A stretch of 64,000 nt of DNA, taken from positions 248,001 to 312,000 of the forward strand of contig CAVPOU010000015.1 of NCBI GenBank assembly GCA_963707125.1, given 5' to 3'. The DNA comes from CAVPDE01 sp963707125. GTDB lineage: Bacteria; Desulfobacterota; DSM-4660; Desulfatiglandales; HGW-15. This document shows, one piece after another, positions 26,125 through 34,954 of this stretch. Each line of letters begins with the position of its first letter. Position 1 is the stretch's first letter. The notes below the pieces were generated by a model that was given only the letters and a program-made list of their open reading frames with translations, was not told the origin of the DNA and did not search any database. Both the position numbers and the translations under genes were made by a program.

Positions 26125-26258
26125 AAGTCCTGCGGTGTGAATTTGTCATTTCGACCGCAGGGAGAAATCTTTCCTTTTCAGCGTGTTAGTATTTCAAGAT
26201 TTCTCGCTTCGCTCGAAATGACATGAAAATGGAACTTTTTACGAGACGGTCAACCTAT
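26125..26258. repeat. Inverted-repeat element (family R8)
   Basis: TGTCATTTCGACCGCAGGGA with AGAAATCTT on the left pairs imperfectly with AAGATTTCTCGC and TTCGCTCGAAATGACA on the right. GTAAAAAGTCC and GGAACTTTTTAC extend the dyad outward. Non-coding; only copy in the window. Confidence 0.55.
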
Positions 26259-26264
26259 CTCCAC

Positions 26265-26302
26265 AAAAAACATGGGATCAGGAGTACTCCTGATCCCATG
26301 TT
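26265..26302 (-). terminator. Strong intrinsic terminator of the OFA-type MFS gene
   Basis: A perfect 16-bp stem (AACATGGGATCAGGAG at 26269-26284 and its complement at 26287-26302) with a two-base centre TA is followed on the minus strand by a run of six T. It lies 29 bases after the stop at 26331. Confidence 0.85.
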
Positions 26303-26330
26303 CATGCTGGGGTGAATCGATTAGAGCTGG

Positions 26331-27594
26331 CTATTTCTGAGCCACCGCTTGTGGCGCGCTCTTTTTCCCTTTCATAAGCACACTGAGGCCGGCACCGATC
26401 ACAAGGAGCACTGCGGCAACAAGGAAGGAAGAAGTGTAACTGCCCGTCTTGGCAATCAGCATCTGAGATAACCTGCCCATGACAAATCCGCCTACACCCC
26501 AGGCGGTGAACACGAGCCCGTAATTGATGCCGAAGTTCTTGAGTCCCCAGTTGTCCTTGGTCAGGGAAGGGAAGAGGGAAAGGTTGGTCCCGTAACAAAA
26601 CCCCATGAAGGTCGCGATGAGAACAACCAGAATCGGGCTTGCTTTCTGAGCCCCTACGATCGGAATAGCGATAAGCATGAGAGCCGCTTGGAAGAGCAAC
26701 ATGATGATCAACGTGAGACGGCGACCAATCTTGTCCGAAATAAGGCCTGCAATGATTCGACCCCCGGCATTTCCAACAGCGAGAATCGCCACCGCGATAA
26801 AGGCCATGTCTCCCATGCTCTTTTGGGCCATGCCGGCCACAAATCCAATGACCATGAGGCCTGCACCGGCTCCTATGAAGAAAATGAACCAGATGAGGTA
26901 GAAGGGCCCGGTCTTTATCAGCTCAGAGGGTTTGGCGTCCGACTGAGGCTTGGGAGCCGCAGCCTGCTGCCCGGCTTGCGGGGCAACGGCCTGCGGAACG
27001 TAGCCTGCGGGCGGGTTCACGAGAAACATGGATAGACCGCACACCACAACGAGGAAAGGCATTCCGAAAAAGAGCATGGAACTTTGGATGCCCCACACTC
27101 TCAGAAGATATTGGGACAGGGGCGCAATATACACGGAGGCCAGACCGAAGCCGGAAACCACGAGGCCGGCGATCAAACCGGTCTTCTGAGGAGGGAACCA
27201 CTTGAGCGCCGGCGGCGTGGCGGCCGCATAGCCGAAACCGATCCCTGTTCCGGCGAGCAGCCCGAACCCTATGACCCAGACGGCATAGCTCGTGGTCCGA
27301 GAAATGAGGATCAACCCGATGCTCACCAGAATCCCGCCCATGAAGGCCGTGACCCTGGGGCCGAACTTGTCCTGGATCCTGCCTGCCAGAACCGTGGCAA
27401 AAGCAAAGACCAGGCAGCAGATCGCATAGGGGTCATTGAGCGACGCAGGGTCCCAGTTAAAAGCACCCGGACCTCCTTTGGTGATCGATACGCTGATGGC
27501 CGCTTTGAAAACGCTCCAGGTATAGAGAATACCCAGAGCCAGGTTAATTCCCGTGCCGCTGAAGGTAACACGTCCAACCGCGATTCTTTGACAT
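26331..27594 (-). CDS. OFA-type MFS carrier (oxalate/formate antiporter family), one +1 frameshift near the start
   Basis: A 12-helix MFS protein of 420 residues after repair. Hallmarks: INLALGILYTWSVF in TM1, GRIQDKFGPR between TM2 and TM3, GFGYAAATPPALKWFP, and a Pro/Ala-rich central loop (PQAVAPQAGQQAAAPKPQ). The continuous frame runs upstream to 27749 through unlikely sequence. ATG 27594, with RBS AGGAGAG, gives MSKNRGWT and then needs one base removed in GGACGTGTTACC (about 27569-27572) to continue VTFSGTGINLALG, the expected N terminus. The family exchanges oxalate/formate or other carboxylates. The neighbouring acetyl-CoA synthetase gene, 200 bases upstream on the same strand, suggests acetate or a related acid as substrate. 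Confidence 0.85.
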
Positions 27595-27643
27595 AGAGGG
27601 TCTCTCCTGCGCCCATTTCCGGATGAAATACACCCCTTGGCGG

Positions 27644-27692
27644 GAGTTTTCCCCCAGGGCTTTGCCGCAAAGAAAACCCCAGGGGAAAACTC
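27644..27692 (-). promoter_or_regulatory. Hairpin in the leader of the OFA-type carrier
   Basis: GAGTTTTCCCC (27644-27654) and GGGGAAAACTC (27682-27692) form a perfect 11-bp stem with a long loop, between the Acs stop and the carrier start. No T run follows, so attenuation or mRNA processing is as likely as termination. Confidence 0.4.
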
Positions 27693-27795
27693 GGTGAAGG
27701 AGGTGAAGAATTGCCCACAAAAGACTGGCATTAAGTTTTTGTGGCGCAATGAAGAGGCGTTAGTATTTCATCCTGCAAAGGTGTTGCTCTAAAGA

Positions 27796-29775
27796 CTACT
27801 GTCTTCCAGACACCAGTTTCCCCACCACGTCCGGATCAGCCAGGGTGGAGGTGTCTCCGAGTTCGGTGATCGCGCCTTCCGCAATCTTCCTCAGAATCCT
27901 TCGCATGATCTTTCCGCTCCGGGTCTTGGGAAGAGCTTCGGTGAAATGGAGCTTGTCGGGTGATGCAATCGGGCCGATCTCTTTTCTGATGTGGTTGATC
28001 AGCTCTTTCTTCATGTCGTCCGAGGCCTTGAAGCCTTCTTTAAGAGTGACAAAGGCATAGATTCCCTGGCCCTTGATGTCATGGGGAAACCCGACGACCG
28101 CCGCTTCCGCCACCGACAAATGAGAGACCAGTGCGCTCTCAATCTCTGCGGTTCCCAACCGGTGGCCGGAAACGTTGATCACGTCATCCACGCGGCCCAT
28201 GAGCCAGTAGAAGCCGTCCTCGTCCTTTCTCGCACCGTCGCCCGAGAAATAGTAGCCCGGATGTTGGATGAAGTACTGCTCTTTGAACCGGTCCGGATCA
28301 CCATAGACGGTTCTCATAAAGCCCGGCCAGGGTTTCTTGATGCACAGATGCCCGCCCTCGTTCACGCCGGCTTCGGTCTCATCCGCGCGAAGAATAATCG
28401 TGTCCACACCGAAGAACGGAAGGGCCGCGGAACCGGGTTTCATGGGCATGGCACCAGGAATCCCCTGAATCAGATGACCGCCCGTCTCTGTCTGCCACCA
28501 CGTATCGGTAATCGGGCATTTCTCTTTTCCGATGACCCTATAGTACCACATCCAGGCTTCAGGATTGATCGGCTCGCCCACGGTCCCAAGCAACCTGAGA
28601 CTGCTCAGATTTCTCTTGTTCGGCCAATCCTCGCCGCTCTTCATAATCGACCGGATAGCGGTCGGGGCGGTGTAGAAAATGTTGACACCGTATCTTTCCA
28701 CCACCTCCCAGAACCGGTCAGGCTCCGGATAGTTGGGAACGCCTTCAAACACGATCGAGGTTGCGCCCACACCGAGAGGGCCGTAAACGATGTAGCTGTG
28801 GCCCGTCACCCATCCGATGTCCGCCGTGCACCAGTAAACATCCTCATCCTTGATATCAAAGACATAGAGCATGGTCATCACGGTGTAGAGCAGGTAACCC
28901 GCCGTGGTGTGGAGCACTCCTTTGGGCTTTCCCGTGCTGCCGCTGGTGTAGAGAATGAAGAGAGGATCCTCGGCGTCCATCCATTCCGGTTCGCAAACCG
29001 GGGAGGCCTCTTTCATCATTTCATGCCACCAGAAATCGCGCCCCGCTTTCATCTTCGTCTCTTTGTCGATCCGGTTCACGACCACGCACCGCTTGATGCT
29101 TGGGCACTGTTCCATGGCCGCGTCGGCATTCCCTTTGCTCGAAAGCACTTTCCCCGACCGATAGCCCCAGTTGCAGGTGATGAGGGTCTCTGCCTGGCAG
29201 TCGCTGATTCTGTCGCGGAGAGCCTCTGCGCTAAACCCTCCAAAGACGATGCTGTGAATCGCGCCGATTCTGGCGCAGGCCAGCATGGCCACAGGGAGTT
29301 CCATGATCATGGGGAGATAGATGGCCACCCTGTCCCCTTTTTTCACGCCGAACTTCTTGAGGACATTGGCAAACTTGCAGACTTCCCGGTGGAGCTGCAG
29401 GTAGGTGTAGGTTTTGGCTTCTTCCAGAGGCTCACCCTGAAAGATGAGGGCTGCCTTGTTTTTTCTCCACGTCTTGAGGTGCCGATCCAGGCAGTTGTAA
29501 GTGATGTTCAGTTTTCCGTTAACAAAGTACTTGAGCCAAATCTTATCTTTGAAGCTGTACTCCTCAACCGCTCCATCCCATTTCTTGAACCAGTCGATAT
29601 GTTGGGAAGCCATCTCCCCCCAGAATCCCGCGGGGTCTTTGATGGATCTTTCCCACATCTTCTTGTATTCGTCCAAGCTCTTTAAACGAGCCTTTTCAAC
29701 GAATTCCTTTGGTGGGTAGAACACCCTTTTTTCCGAGTATACCGATTCAACACTTCCGCTTTTTTTCTCTGCCAT
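27796..29775 (-). CDS. acs: Acetyl-CoA synthetase (AMP-forming)
   Basis: A 659-residue enzyme that makes acetyl-CoA from acetate, ATP and CoA through acetyl-AMP. ATG 29775 is chosen: AAGGAGG stands six bases upstream, and the frame beyond it to 29877 is not needed. Motifs: YTSGSTGKPKGVLHTT (AMP loop), DTWWQTETGGH, GRVDDVINVSGHRLGTAEIE (hinge) and, near the end, PKTRSGKIMRRILRK, whose Lys is the site inactivated by acetylation in Salmonella Acs. Length is the family norm. The window also has two deacetylases, two GNAT-like proteins and an AcuB-like protein, so acetylation control is likely (inference). It is followed by a carboxylate carrier. Confidence 0.97.
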   Translation of the reverse strand: MAEKKSGSVESVYSEKRVFYPPKEFVEKARLKSLDEYKKMWERSIKDPAGFWGEMASQHIDWFKKWDGAVEEYSFKDKIWLKYFVNGKLNITYNCLDRHLKTWRKNKAALIFQGEPLEEAKTYTYLQLHREVCKFANVLKKFGVKKGDRVAIYLPMIMELPVAMLACARIGAIHSIVFGGFSAEALRDRISDCQAETLITCNWGYRSGKVLSSKGNADAAMEQCPSIKRCVVVNRIDKETKMKAGRDFWWHEMMKEASPVCEPEWMDAEDPLFILYTSGSTGKPKGVLHTTAGYLLYTVMTMLYVFDIKDEDVYWCTADIGWVTGHSYIVYGPLGVGATSIVFEGVPNYPEPDRFWEVVERYGVNIFYTAPTAIRSIMKSGEDWPNKRNLSSLRLLGTVGEPINPEAWMWYYRVIGKEKCPITDTWWQTETGGHLIQGIPGAMPMKPGSAALPFFGVDTIILRADETEAGVNEGGHLCIKKPWPGFMRTVYGDPDRFKEQYFIQHPGYYFSGDGARKDEDGFYWLMGRVDDVINVSGHRLGTAEIESALVSHLSVAEAAVVGFPHDIKGQGIYAFVTLKEGFKASDDMKKELINHIRKEIGPIASPDKLHFTEALPKTRSGKIMRRILRKIAEGAITELGDTSTLADPDVVGKLVSGRQ

Positions 29776-29887
29776 CATGAACCTCCTTTTTTCATATAAA
29801 ATGAGACGCTTGTTTAGACAAGCGAGGATCCCAAACGCATATTCGCAGGACCACCCTTTGCGCTTGCCAAACCCCAACCAGCGTTTA

Positions 29888-29917
29888 GCTATATTATGAC
29901 TGCAATATAACTGTCAA
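29888..29917 (-). promoter_or_regulatory. Candidate promoter of acs
   Basis: On the minus strand a perfect TTGACA (29917-29912) is followed after 18 bases by TATAGC (29893-29888) in an AT-rich stretch. The leader before ATG 29775 is about 105 bases and has a perfect seven-bp hairpin, CGCTTGT/ACAAGCG (29807-29824). Confidence 0.5.
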
Positions 29918-30147
29918 CATTATTCAAGATGCATGCCAACTTCGGCACCCATCAAGACATCAGGCAAAAGCACCTATCTGCTTGATTTCCCGAGTGTTCC
30001 GCAATAGGCGGCCCATGGGAAAAAAGGGTTGGGTGTAACCGGTCAGAGGACAGAGAGTGTACACACATGGGTGCCTAAGGCCAGTAAGCAGGATGCAGTA
30101 AACAGTCAGAACCAAGAAGCCTGCGATACAGGGTACGATACTGGATC
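29918..30147. other. Intergenic region upstream of acs
   Basis: No gene is evident. From about 30073 the sequence (AGGCCAGTAAGCAG ... CCTGCGATACAGGGTACGAT) is the first copy of a 204-base tandem duplication continuing into the REP array. Confidence 0.5.
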
Positions 30148-30575
30148 GGTGGCACGGACAAGTTCACTTGTCCGTGGTATGCCGGATATCCTCGCCTACG
30201 GACAAACAAGTTTGTCCGTGCCACCTGTCTGCCCTTGGTCCGAAGTTGGATTTGGATGCTGTCCTCGGTGGCACAGACGGTAAAGGCCAGTATGCAGTAC
30301 AGTATGCAGTCAGAACCAAGAAGCCTGCGATACAGGGTACGATACTGGATTCGGTGGCACGGACAAGTTCACTTGTCCGTGGTATCGCCGGCTCTATCCT
30401 TCGCCACGGAAAAACAAAGTTTGTCCGTGCCACCTGTCTGCCCTTGGTCCGAAGTTGGATTCTGGATGCTGTCCTCGGTGGCACGGACAAGTTCACTTGT
30501 CCGTGGTATCGCCGGCTCTATCCTTCTCGCCCACGGACAAACAGAGTTTGTCCGTGCCACCGTTGTCCGTGCCAC
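30148..30575. repeat. REP array 2 (GTGGCACGGACAAG family) with tandem duplication
   Basis: Three composite REP units lie at about 30148-30223, 30354-30433 and 30477-30561. Unique-looking sequence between them is itself repeated: CAGAACCAAGAAGCCTGCGA begins at 30107 and again at 30311, and CGAAGTTGGATT occurs at 30241 and 30450, so a unit of about 205 bases has been duplicated. The array separates acs from the deacetylase operon. Confidence 0.85.
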
Positions 30576-30706
30576 TTGTCACTCGTAACTCGTAACTTGT
30601 CACTTTTTTTCTGTGCCTACTGCATACTCCCTACTGCATACTGCCTTCTGTTTTCTTATGCCCTCAAGCGCAGCGCTCCTCCAACCTCAAGCCTCTGGCG
30701 GTCGGC

Positions 30707-31774
30707 TCACAGCCGGCCATCGAACACCGGCCAGTACTTGGAATGAACCTCCATGACCTTGCTCATGGCAGGAACTTTTCTGGGAGAACTCCCGATAATT
30801 TTATCCAGCTTTTTCCCTTCCACAGTCGAAACGCCGCAGAGTTCCTGCATGACCCTGAGCCCGCATGAACGGATTCCCCGAAGGCTGTAGCCTCCCTCCA
30901 TGATGAAAGCGATCCGGCCCTGGCACACCTTCTCAGCAATGGCGAGCAGGAAAAAGGTGATCAGGCCGTAGCCGTCCGGGGTCACCCTCATCGCGCCGAG
31001 ACGATCGCGTTCGTACAGGTCAAAGCCGCAGGCGATCAGGATGAACTCAGGCTGAAAGGCCTGGGCAATAGGGTTGAACAGGAAATAGATGATCCTTGCA
31101 AAATCCTCATCCCCAAGTCCTCTGCCCAATGGAACATTGACGGTAAACCCCTCTCCCTTTCCTGTCCCCACCTCGCCGAATCTTCCTGTTCCAGGGTAGG
31201 AGGGGAAATGATGCATCGAGGCATAGAGGACCTGGTCCGTATCGTAAAAGGTGTTCTGTATCCCATTCCCGTGATGAAGATCGATGTCGATGATCATCAC
31301 CTTTTTCATTCCATAGCGGTCCTGGAGATATCGAGCCCCCAGGGCGACATTGTTGAAAAGGCAGAAACCCATGGCCTTGTCCGGCTCTGCATGATGTCCG
31401 GGCGGCCTGATGCACGCAAAACCCCTTTTCCCCTTTCCGCTCAGGATTTCGTCGAGAAGGCTGAAGACTCCTCCTACCCCGAGGCGAGCCACGTCATAAG
31501 ATTGTTCCGAAGCCTGGGTATCAAGGTCAAAGGAGGTGAGTTTTTTCCCGGCACTCCTGGCCACCCGCTGAATGTAGTCCTTGGTGTGAACCCAAGCCAG
31601 CTCCTCTTCAGAGGCTTCTCTGGGTTTGACCTCCAGCCATTTCCCCCGAAGGGAAGGGTCTTCCAGAGCCTCATGCATGGCCTTGATCCGCCTCGGGCTC
31701 TCAATGTGCGGGACGTTTTCAAGGTGTAAGGCGTATCTCTCGTCTCTAACCACTAGAGCGGGCTGCATGTTCAA
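30707..31774 (-). CDS. Histone-deacetylase-superfamily protein
   Basis: A 355-residue deacetylase-fold enzyme with a complete site: His pair in RPPGHHAEPDKAMGFC, zinc ligands in IDIDLHHGNG and in CGFDLYERDRLG, catalytic Tyr in MEGGYSL. These motifs match the class-II-like bacterial deacetylases (acetylpolyamine or protein deacetylases) more than AcuC. Its start overlaps the upstream GNAT-like gene by 29 bases, so the two are co-translated. ATG 31768 is an alternative start. Probable role: removing the acyl group added by its partner, with acetyl-CoA synthetase as a candidate target. Confidence 0.9.
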   Translation of the reverse strand: MNMQPALVVRDERYALHLENVPHIESPRRIKAMHEALEDPSLRGKWLEVKPREASEEELAWVHTKDYIQRVARSAGKKLTSFDLDTQASEQSYDVARLGVGGVFSLLDEILSGKGKRGFACIRPPGHHAEPDKAMGFCLFNNVALGARYLQDRYGMKKVMIIDIDLHHGNGIQNTFYDTDQVLYASMHHFPSYPGTGRFGEVGTGKGEGFTVNVPLGRGLGDEDFARIIYFLFNPIAQAFQPEFILIACGFDLYERDRLGAMRVTPDGYGLITFFLLAIAEKVCQGRIAFIMEGGYSLRGIRSCGLRVMQELCGVSTVEGKKLDKIIGSSPRKVPAMSKVMEVHSKYWPVFDGRL

Positions 31775-33059
31775 CGGCTTCCTTCGCCGAATCCCCTGTG
31801 AGGATCTCCAGGGATTCCGGTATTTTTTTCTGGTATTTCAAAAGGGCTATGGAGGCAGCTTTTGAAAGCTCGGGCCGCGTTTCCGGCTTCAAACACTCCC
31901 GGATGGCACGGATAGACGCTTTCCTTTTGGCCCAGGCTTTTTCGTCCTTTGCCTCCTTGCGAAGCCCTTTCACCTCTCTGACGATCAGTTTGCCAAGCTC
32001 CTGAACGAGCTCTTGCCTCAGGTTCCTGCAGTGTTGAGTCATGGTCAAAATGGATCTCAAGAGGTACCCTCTGGGCTCTTTCAAAACATAGCCGGAAAGG
32101 CCCCGCGACTTAAATCCAACCGCCTCGTAGAAACGCCTGGCCCCAACCTCTGCGTCCAGCACAATCTCTTTGAGGGTCGGCATCTCGTTTTTCCACAACA
32201 ACCATACTCCTGCCACGAGGAAAGTCCCTACCCCCTTGAGGGGCTTGGGCGAGAGACCCTTGGGGTCCCACGTTTTACCCCGAAGGGTTGCCAGGTATTT
32301 GATCTCTAGATCCTTCTTGAACAATTGCTCCTTCAGGGTGAGATAAATCAGACCCACAATGCTCTCCCCGGCAACGCAGGCCATCAGATTGTTCTCCAGA
32401 CCATGGATCAGGCAGTTGAGGATAAAGCGCACATGAAAGAACTCCACATTGATGTCAGCCACCTGCATCAGGCTGTCCATGCAAATAGGAAACTCCATAA
32501 AGTATGCGGGCGTGTCCACATCCACCGCGCCCCTGTAAAACACAAGAGCATGGCTCTCTCCTTCATGGATCTCGATGGGCCGCTCATCCTGCTTCATTGC
32601 CTCCAAAGAGGCGATGAGATCACCGATGCGCTTTTGCTTCATTTCGGAAGCGGATGACGGCTTGTCTTCAAGCTCTCTCCGCAGACGCCTGATCGCAAGA
32701 TCGATCTCATAGATCGCCACCAGTTTGAGTCCTGCCCGGTGTATCTCCGCAGAAGCATCCCTGTAATTGAAGGAACCTCTCTTGTCCTGGAGCTCCTGCT
32801 TCCTGGCCAGTTCCCCATACTTGATGACGAGCCCCTGCTCGATGGGAACCGTGCCTTCATTAAAGAAGAGAACCCTGTTCACGAGCACCTTTTGGTCATC
32901 GAAGATAAAAAGGAAGTTGTCTCCTTCCATGCTTTCTTCGGCGCTGGGGGCGATGTCGATCACGCCCATACCCAGCATTTCATCCAGGGAATACCCGATC
33001 TCAGGTTTCCTTCTGGAAATGGCGTCAATGGCCTGCTTGATGTGCTCTCTCTTGATCAT
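31746..33059 (-). CDS. GNAT-domain protein coupled to the deacetylase
   Basis: A 437-residue protein with a GNAT-type acetyltransferase region at about 200-330: NNLMACVAGESIVGLIYLTL (strands 2-4), KGVGTFLVAGVWLLWKN (acetyl-CoA loop region) and DAEVGARRFYEAVGFKSRGLSGYVL (last helix and strands). An N-terminal domain of about 190 residues and a basic C-terminal helical region (KGLRKEAKDEKAWAKRKASI) flank it; neither is recognised. The overlap with the deacetylase gene makes an acetylation/deacetylation pair the simplest reading, like AcuA and AcuC. The acceptor is not shown by the sequence. Confidence 0.75.
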   Translation of the reverse strand: MIKREHIKQAIDAISRRKPEIGYSLDEMLGMGVIDIAPSAEESMEGDNFLFIFDDQKVLVNRVLFFNEGTVPIEQGLVIKYGELARKQELQDKRGSFNYRDASAEIHRAGLKLVAIYEIDLAIRRLRRELEDKPSSASEMKQKRIGDLIASLEAMKQDERPIEIHEGESHALVFYRGAVDVDTPAYFMEFPICMDSLMQVADINVEFFHVRFILNCLIHGLENNLMACVAGESIVGLIYLTLKEQLFKKDLEIKYLATLRGKTWDPKGLSPKPLKGVGTFLVAGVWLLWKNEMPTLKEIVLDAEVGARRFYEAVGFKSRGLSGYVLKEPRGYLLRSILTMTQHCRNLRQELVQELGKLIVREVKGLRKEAKDEKAWAKRKASIRAIRECLKPETRPELSKAASIALLKYQKKIPESLEILTGDSAKEAVEHAARSSG

Positions 33060-33251
33060 AGCCCTGGGAACCGGAAACTAATTTTCACCACGGAGACACA
33101 GAGGACACAGCGCGGCATCGCCCAACCGGAGATACCGAAGCACTAAATCCCGAAATCCGAAACAAATCCGAATGGATCACAAAGTATTTCAAATGATCCA
33201 AACAAGCTGAACGGGCAAGATGAAAAAAAATGGTGACCCCGCGTTCTGGCC

Positions 33252-34946
33252 TTAAGCTTCCGGTGGACTGAACTGACAGGGTATCTCCACGGTAAAAACC
33301 GCTCCCTTTCCAATGTCGCTCTTGACCGAGATTTTCCCGCCTAATTTCCTCAGAATGCCGGCCCCGATCGAAAGCCCCAATCCTGCTCCGTCGGGCTTTG
33401 CCGTAAAAAGAGGATCGAAAATCTTCTCCAACCTGTCCCTGGGGATGCCTGGGCCGGTGTCCGCAACACTGATGCTCAGCCCCTCTTCAGTGCCCCGCGT
33501 GGTAATGCTGATCACTCCGTCTTTTCCGATCGCGGTCACCGCATTCACGATCAGGTTCTGAAAGACCTGGCGGAGCTGAGAAGGATCACTCTGGACAGAG
33601 GGGAGGGGATCCTGGTAGTCCCGATGGACCGTGATCCTGTTGAAATGAAGCTCCCTGTCCAGAAGCTCGATGATTTCGGCCAGGAGATCCTGAACCCTCA
33701 CCTCCCGGATGATCGGGAGCGAAGATTGAGTTGATTTGATGAACCTGTCCGTTGCCCGGCGCGCCCGTACAAGCTCTGACCGGACCTGTTTCAAACTCTC
33801 CCTGACCTCTGTCCGGCTCTCTTCTCCCGAAAGATCGCCCTGGGCCAGGTCATCCACCCAGCTGAGCACGAGGTCTATGTTGGACAGCGTCTCGTTGACC
33901 TCCCGCACAAACCCGGAGGCCAGCTTCATGGAGGAGGCCATCCTGCTGGAGTGTTGGAGTTGCTGATCCAGAAAACGGATGTTCCTGCGCTTGGTTTCAA
34001 GCCTGGAAAAAAGATAGTTGGTCGTGAGAAAAACCGTGAGCACGATGAGCATGGCCCCAAGGACAAAGACGAATATTCCGACGGTTCGGACATTCCGAAG
34101 GGGACTGTAGATATCCTCGCGTTTGAACTCCGCTACGCAGAGCCAGGACACTTTCTCGAGCCAGGCCATCATGACGACCTTGCCTCCACGCTCCTCCAGC
34201 CTGACCCCTTTAAAGGGCTCCATGTATCTCACCTCTGATTGGCCCATGATCTTCCCGCCCCATCGCGGGGCCGTCTGAAAGATACCGTCCTTGTTGACTA
34301 TATAGGCGTCTCCATCTCTCTTGCTCAGAACCTCTGCAACGAGCCCTTCGAAATAGGCCGTATCCACCGTGGCTCTCAGAATCCAGAATCCTTCATTGGT
34401 GATCTGCTTCACGGCGATAATGAAATGAGGGTCATTGCGAAATCCCAGGAACACGTCGCTGATGTAGAAATCCCTTTGCTGGATCGCTTTGAACCAGGGG
34501 GTGTCCTTGTAGTTCTTCGAAAGCAGGTCGAAGGGACCGGTATACGCCCGGTGGCGGCCTTGATCGTCGATGACACCCATATCGCTGAAACAGGGCAGCT
34601 CTTTCCGGAGCGTATCAAAAGCTTTCTTCAGGTTGCCTGGAGCCGTGAGATAGTCGAACCCCAAATTGGAGGAGAGGATCTTCAGGTCCATCGTCCTTTC
34701 CGTGAGGAAATGATCGATCGTCTCCCGGTGCTCGCTGATCTCCGCATCCAGCGCAGCAAGGGTCTTCTGCTCCAGGATGGAAACCGTGTGATAGTACATG
34801 CCGCCGCCGATCACGAGAAGAGGGATGAAAGAAGCGGCCAGAAGAGCAACCACAATGCTGTTAAAGAGCCGCCGGAAATACGGGAAATCCTTTTCCTGAG
34901 ACGGACGAGAGCTCACGGGAACGGAATTTTTCTGCATCGCATCCAT
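33252..34946 (-). CDS. Cache-domain histidine kinase homologue lacking the phospho-accepting His
   Basis: A 564-residue protein of the same Cache-kinase family as 5662, 20131, 49023 and 51746: TM1 (about 28-50), dCache with YTGPFDLLSKNYKDTPWFKAI and SDVFLGFRNDPHF, TM2 (about 290-312), a HisKA-like helix pair and HATPase_c with LIVNAVTAIG, DTGPGIP and DGAGLGLSI. In the H box, where relatives read GVAHEINNPL, this reads GFVREVNETL: the His is Arg (codon CGG) and the NNP signature is gone. The ATP-binding motifs are kept. It probably cannot autophosphorylate by the normal route and may act as a phosphatase, a ligand-gated binding protein or a heterodimer subunit. It follows a receiver-CBS gene eight bases upstream. 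Confidence 0.88.
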   Translation of the reverse strand: MDAMQKNSVPVSSRPSQEKDFPYFRRLFNSIVVALLAASFIPLLVIGGGMYYHTVSILEQKTLAALDAEISEHRETIDHFLTERTMDLKILSSNLGFDYLTAPGNLKKAFDTLRKELPCFSDMGVIDDQGRHRAYTGPFDLLSKNYKDTPWFKAIQQRDFYISDVFLGFRNDPHFIIAVKQITNEGFWILRATVDTAYFEGLVAEVLSKRDGDAYIVNKDGIFQTAPRWGGKIMGQSEVRYMEPFKGVRLEERGGKVVMMAWLEKVSWLCVAEFKREDIYSPLRNVRTVGIFVFVLGAMLIVLTVFLTTNYLFSRLETKRRNIRFLDQQLQHSSRMASSMKLASGFVREVNETLSNIDLVLSWVDDLAQGDLSGEESRTEVRESLKQVRSELVRARRATDRFIKSTQSSLPIIREVRVQDLLAEIIELLDRELHFNRITVHRDYQDPLPSVQSDPSQLRQVFQNLIVNAVTAIGKDGVISITTRGTEEGLSISVADTGPGIPRDRLEKIFDPLFTAKPDGAGLGLSIGAGILRKLGGKISVKSDIGKGAVFTVEIPCQFSPPEA

Positions 34947-34954
34947 TTTGGCAC

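Noticed and set aside
27595..27749. Long N-terminal extension of the OFA-type carrier
   Set aside because: The extension is unlike any MFS N terminus, while a frame with a good RBS and the expected start exists one indel away.
30029..30746. Several open frames across REP array 2
   Set aside because: They consist of repeated LSVPPVCPWSEVG-type peptides that translate the REP sequence in different frames; the same peptides appear at every array.
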